Of a stretch of DNA of 64,000 nucleotides, positions 63,442-64,000 are shown piece by piece. Where the stretch lies: NCBI RefSeq assembly GCF_042432815.1, contig NZ_JBHLWM010000005.1, positions 62,001 through 126,000 of the forward strand. Direction: 5' to 3'. The stretch is from Rhodopseudomonas telluris (GTDB lineage Bacteria > Pseudomonadota > Alphaproteobacteria > Rhizobiales > Xanthobacteraceae). Below the pieces are notes generated by a model, which had not been told where the DNA came from, did not search any database, and worked only from the letters and a program-made list of their open reading frames with translations. Position 1 is the first letter of the stretch. Every line of letters begins with the position of its first letter. A program made the translations under genes and the position numbers.

Positions 63442-64000
63442 TCAGCCCTTGGCCGAGATCGGCAGCGCCACGAAGCGCGACGAGCCGCTGGAGCGAACGC
63501 GGATCAGCACGCTGTTCTTGTTGTCGGCCTTGGCGGCGTTGATCGCTTCACGCACGTCGCCGGGGCTGGCGATGGTTTTGCCGGCGACCTCGAGGATCAC
63601 GTCGCCTTCCTTGAAGCCACGGTCTGCCGCGGCACTCTTCGGATCGACGTCCGTCACCACCACACCGTCCTTGCCGGCACCGGCGACCGAACTGGCCGGC
63701 GCCACCGTCAGGCCGAGCCGCGGTTCCTCGATGCCCCGCCCCGAGCTGCGGCCGCTGTCGTCATCGTTGCTGGCCTTGGCCTCGATCTGGTTCGGGAGCT
63801 GGCCAAGCGTCAGGCTGAGCTCCTTGTCGGAGCCCTTGTGGACGACCGTCAGCTTCACCGTGTTGCCCGGCGCGAAGCCGCCGATAGTCCGCGCCAATTC
63901 GCGCGCATCCTTCACCGCGGTGCCGTTGACGGCGGTGATGACGTCGCCGGATTCGATGCCGGCCTTGGCGGCGGGGCCGTCCTTCTGCGGCTCGGCAACC
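63442..64000 (-). CDS. DegP/HtrA-family periplasmic serine protease, C-terminal part
   Basis: The gene enters from the right edge; about 185 C-terminal residues are visible and the catalytic domain is outside. Two PDZ domains: the first, 'AKAGIESGDVITAVNGTAVKD' region with 'PGNTVKLTVVHKGSDKELSL', and the second, 'DVDPKSAAADRGFKEGDVIL' region with 'SPGDVREAINAAKADNK', ending 'FVALPISAKG'. Two PDZ domains and the Asp/Ser-rich linker are typical of DegP/Do proteases that degrade misfolded envelope proteins. Whether it carries a signal peptide cannot be seen. Confidence 0.88.
   Translation of the reverse strand, partial: VAEPQKDGPAAKAGIESGDVITAVNGTAVKDARELARTIGGFAPGNTVKLTVVHKGSDKELSLTLGQLPNQIEAKASNDDDSGRSSGRGIEEPRLGLTVAPASSVAGAGKDGVVVTDVDPKSAAADRGFKEGDVILEVAGKTIASPGDVREAINAAKADNKNSVLIRVRSSGSSRFVALPISAKG

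Overview
The window looks like a chromosomal segment of a GC-rich alphaproteobacterium of the Bradyrhizobium/Rhodopseudomonas group (Rhodopseudomonas palustris is the best guess). The basis is codon usage, the gene families present, Tat-dependent TRAP binding protein, PQQ operon, and palindromic intergenic repeats of the 'CGTCATTGCGAG' type. No tRNA, rRNA, CRISPR array, transposase or integrase was seen. Both window ends are ordinary chromosome; only the right-hand gene (a degP/htrA-type protease, 63442-64000) is cut by the edge.

Layout. 0.1-1.7 kb: a PEGA-like lipoprotein and moaA. 1.9-5.7 kb: a TRAP transporter in which the two membrane subunits (+) face a TakP-like 2-oxoacid binding protein (-). 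5.9-11.8 kb: Mrp/ApbC ATPase, a 3-hydroxyisobutyrate dehydrogenase-type enzyme, a membrane histidine kinase followed by a DUF1289 protein and a DTGA-type aspartic protease, and dusA. 11.9-18.5 kb: an OMP-adaptor-RND efflux operon (-) with a divergent TetR regulator and two palindromes between them. 18.8-21.9 kb: a class III adenylate/guanylate cyclase and a luciferase-like monooxygenase. 21.9-30.0 kb: a second efflux system with two consecutive lipoprotein adaptors and one RND pump (TriABC-like order), translationally coupled to a small KOW-like protein and followed by a patatin lipoprotein and a PepSY-like secreted protein, with its own divergent TetR and operator. 30.1-32.8 kb: a HerA-like ATPase and glutathione-dependent formaldehyde dehydrogenase. 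33.0-36.3 kb: pqqABCDE (-) with a terminator-like hairpin between pqqA and pqqB.

36.7-46.5 kb: a same-strand set headed by a GntR regulator with a clear palindrome: formyl-CoA transferase (frc), a complete tripartite tricarboxylate transporter (tctCBA), ketopantoate reductase-like, fumarylacetoacetate hydrolase-like, nitronate monooxygenase-like and quinone oxidoreductase-like enzymes. This reads as uptake and catabolism of a small organic acid, oxalate being the simplest guess, although oxalyl-CoA decarboxylase is not in the window. 46.7-50.6 kb: a long CDF metal exporter and a PAS histidine kinase. 50.6-56.3 kb: an S8 serine-protease autotransporter, a decayed fragment of a second autotransporter barrel just downstream, a divergent AraC regulator and a small secreted/membrane protein. 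56.3-64.0 kb: glnE, a sensor kinase overlapping it, a soluble PAS chemotaxis-type transducer, an OmpR-family regulator and degP; the transducer separates the kinase from its likely partner regulator.

The most useful leads are: the autotransporter remnant; the paired TetR palindromes; a 16-base motif GGATAAGAATWTATCC found twice, upstream of the TakP-like gene and upstream of the PAS histidine kinase; the two-adaptor efflux operon with a coupled small protein; and the frc-tct cluster. I did not find a convincing wholly new defence or mobile system.
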